A stretch of DNA of 13,855 nt from the NCBI GenBank assembly GCA_041623895.1, contig JBFJVZ010000187.1:1-13855 (forward strand). Direction: 5' to 3'. This DNA comes from JBFJVZ01 sp041623895 (GTDB lineage Bacteria > Planctomycetota > Planctomycetia > Pirellulales > Pirellulaceae). Position 1 is the first letter of the stretch, and every line of letters begins with the position of its first letter. Made by a program: the position numbers and the translations under genes. The notes beneath the pieces are model-generated. The model worked only from the letters and a program-made list of their open reading frames with translations. It did not search any database and had not been told where the DNA came from. Shown in pieces: positions 12,507-13,855 of this stretch.

Positions 12507-12965
12507 TCAGGCCGAGGCGGGCTCGCCCGTGCCCAACTGGGCCAATACTTGAAGCACGCCGTTTAGATGTGCCAGTCTGGGACCAAATCGATCGACGAAT
12601 TCGTTCATCATGAATTCGCCTTCGACCAGGTTTTCTTCGTTAAAGGCAATCTCTTCGGTCAAGTTGTCCAAGAACTGCGTTTGCACTCGGCTTAACGTCT
12701 CCGCAGCCTGGCGGCAGGCCTGCGCCAGTTGAGGATTAGCATTTTTCCACTGCTGCAACTCATTGGCACGCTGCTGTTGCACGGCAGCGTTCTGCTGTAC
12801 CAATTGCTCCAGCAATTTATTTTGCTGCTGTTGGGCGACAACAAGCTGACGAAGCAATTCCTGAGTTGCGCGTTCGGGGGGCAGTGATTGCTGCGATTCC
12901 GCCTCCGCCGAAACATCGATTCGGAAGACAGGTGAGATCGGTTGTTCCTGTTCGTATGAAGACAT
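12507..12965 (-). CDS. hypothetical Q-rich coiled-coil protein
   Basis: This 152-residue protein is not recognised. It has no signal peptide or membrane segment. An acidic N-terminus (1-30) leads into a long glutamine-rich heptad-like helix (about 33-72, with LLRQLVVAQQQQNKLLEQLVQQN) predicted to be a coiled coil. A further helical region follows (about 80-143) with NLTEEIAFNEENLVEGEFMMNEF. The ATG at 12963-12965 has an AGGA ribosome-binding sequence about 9 nt upstream and a plausible sigma-70-type promoter at 13016-13045. Base composition resembles the neighbours. It lies divergent from the partial gene at the right edge, which may be functionally related. Function unknown. Confidence 0.75.
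   Translation of the reverse strand: MSSYEQEQPISPVFRIDVSAEAESQQSLPPERATQELLRQLVVAQQQQNKLLEQLVQQNAAVQQQRANELQQWKNANPQLAQACRQAAETLSRVQTQFLDNLTEEIAFNEENLVEGEFMMNEFVDRFGPRLAHLNGVLQVLAQLGTGEPASA
12518..12529. other. small GC-rich palindrome at the convergent gene ends
   Basis: CGGGC-tc-GCCCG lies inside the last codons of the coiled-coil gene and just beyond the SDR stop. It might help stop transcription from the SDR side, but no T-tract follows. Confidence 0.25.
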
Positions 12966-13310
12966 GCGCGTGATCCTGCAGCAATGAGATTATTTTCATC
13001 AAACCAGATCCCCCGAGTATAACCACGAGATTTTTGCCTTGTCGAGCAATCGGCCCCGGATCGGCATTTTTCAACTCGGACGTTAATAATGTTTGGGATT
13101 TTCCACCTCTTTTCCCAAGCTTTCCCACCCGGCAAAGGTGACCGCGCGACCGTTACAGACCTCACGACCAGAGAGCCGAATTCATTCCCAGTCGGTTCTT
13201 GCCGATGACTTATTGAGCGGCGGGGCATTCATCGGCAGTCTTTCGAGACAACCGACCAGCGGCCCGGCGGCTGAATTCAGCAACGTGATCTACCTAACTG
13301 ACAACGGCCA
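12966..13310. other. 345-bp divergent intergenic region
   Basis: The region contains the promoter candidate for the coiled-coil gene (13016-13045), a TTAATAATG A/T patch at 13083-13091, and otherwise GC-rich sequence. A 100-codon plus-strand frame (13093-13395) overlaps the start of the real downstream gene and shows no protein character. No further gene is supported. Confidence 0.4.
13016..13045 (-). promoter_or_regulatory. candidate sigma-70-type promoter for the coiled-coil gene
   Basis: Read on the minus strand, TCGACA (13040-13045) and TATACT (13016-13021) each match the -35 and -10 consensus at 5 of 6 positions with an 18-nt spacer. Transcription would start near 13009, giving a leader of about 44 nt before the ATG at 12965. 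Confidence 0.4.
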
Positions 13311-13855
13311 ATGGCAGAATCCAAAAAGTCGAAAACCATTGGTTACTACACGGTTTGTGAAGACGAACGAACCGGGTGGACAGGCGGGTTATTGATCCTC
13401 AATGGCGCCGGTCGGCCGCTGGAGTTCCAGTGCACCTTGCCCGTCCGGCCCTCACGAGCTCATGAGATCCTGTACGGTCCAACCTTGCGGTCACATTTGA
13501 TTGGCGAAGTGATGGGGCCGCTGTTGGTTAGACACTGCCGCACACCGATTTCGCTCTTGTGCTGCGACCAGCCCGAGTCGCTTTCGCTGGAGACCGTTGT
13601 CGATGCACCAATCGCTTTGGTCAGCGAAGCGGCCGAGCCCGATGAAGGCCCGGTGTCCAGTGATATGCTCGGCGGGTTTTCTGCCGTCACTGTTGCCCAG
13701 GCAACTTTCTTTGTGGCCATGGAAAACGTGGCCAAGGTGAACGAGTTAGCCGCCAGCTTTGCCGACTTGCCGGACGCCGTTGAACCGTTTGACAGAATCC
13801 GCGAAGCAATCAAGGAAGCGCAATCTCAGATCGCCCGCCAAAAGCCGTCGCAAGC
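13311..13855 (+). CDS. hypothetical protein, 3' end cut by the window edge
   Basis: An open frame starts at the ATG at 13311 and remains open to the last base (181 codons seen). An in-frame TGA at 13299-13301 fixes the start near here. I do not recognise the protein. The visible part begins MAESKKSKTIGYYTVCEDER and has a strand-rich region (GLLILNGAGRPLEF) and LYGPTLRSHLIGEVMGPLL. Cysteines appear at 16, 41, 76, 84 and 85. An acidic stretch (about 104-118) leads to a helical region that is still running at the edge. No signal peptide is seen. There is no clear ribosome-binding sequence, which is common in Planctomycetota. It is divergent from the coiled-coil gene. Confidence 0.75.
   Translation, partial: MAESKKSKTIGYYTVCEDERTGWTGGLLILNGAGRPLEFQCTLPVRPSRAHEILYGPTLRSHLIGEVMGPLLVRHCRTPISLLCCDQPESLSLETVVDAPIALVSEAAEPDEGPVSSDMLGGFSAVTVAQATFFVAMENVAKVNELAASFADLPDAVEPFDRIREAIKEAQSQIARQKPSQ

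Noticed and set aside
13093..13395. 100-codon plus-strand open frame in the right intergenic region
   Set aside because: It overlaps the start of the better supported frame at 13311, has no domain-like composition, and lies partly over the promoter region.

Overview
The window is from a Planctomycetota bacterium, most likely Pirellulaceae (Rhodopirellula-like). This placement is an inference. It rests on a complete microcompartment operon of the planctomycete/verrucomicrobial (PVM) type, on proteins with a planctomycete look, and on short GC-rich palindromic repeats in the intergenic gaps.

Layout, left to right. A SAM-dependent methyltransferase gene lies on the minus strand (53-892). It is divergent from a membrane-anchored, anti-sigma-like protein on the plus strand (1172-2356). 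Positions 2357-2618 are non-coding, between convergent genes. Positions 2619-11438 hold a twelve-gene minus-strand operon, transcribed right to left: DeoR-family regulator, PduL phosphotransacylase, two BMC-H shell hexamers, an acetate-kinase homologue, BMC-P pentamer 1, CoA-acylating aldehyde dehydrogenase, BMC-P pentamer 2, an uncharacterised protein with an encapsulation-like helix, BMC-P pentamer 3, a class II (fuculose/rhamnulose-phosphate type) aldolase, and a lactate/malate dehydrogenase homologue. To the right are a divergent SDR oxidoreductase (11713-12504, plus), a Q-rich coiled-coil protein (12507-12965, minus) and the start of an unrecognised gene running off the right edge (13311 onward, plus).

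How the operon should work. From what is known of PVM microcompartments, the aldolase splits fuculose-1-phosphate or rhamnulose-1-phosphate into DHAP and L-lactaldehyde inside the shell. The aldehyde dehydrogenase makes lactyl-CoA and NADH, PduL makes lactyl-phosphate, and the kinase recovers ATP and lactate. The lactate/malate-dehydrogenase homologue is the candidate for internal NAD+ recycling. Four of the proteins carry a short amphipathic helix next to a flexible linker, the hallmark of cargo targeting. The DeoR-type regulator is the first gene and probably senses a sugar phosphate. The sugar isomerase and kinase steps are not in this window.

Features beyond the standard locus. A 126-bp MITE-like nested palindrome (4612-4737) supplies the stop codon of BMC-P 3. 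REP-like palindromes sit in three operon gaps. A 40-bp imperfect palindrome and further inverted repeats lie upstream of the regulator. Stem-loops flank the first BMC-H gene. The acetate kinase and the LDH/MDH homologue both differ from the textbook enzymes at active-site positions.
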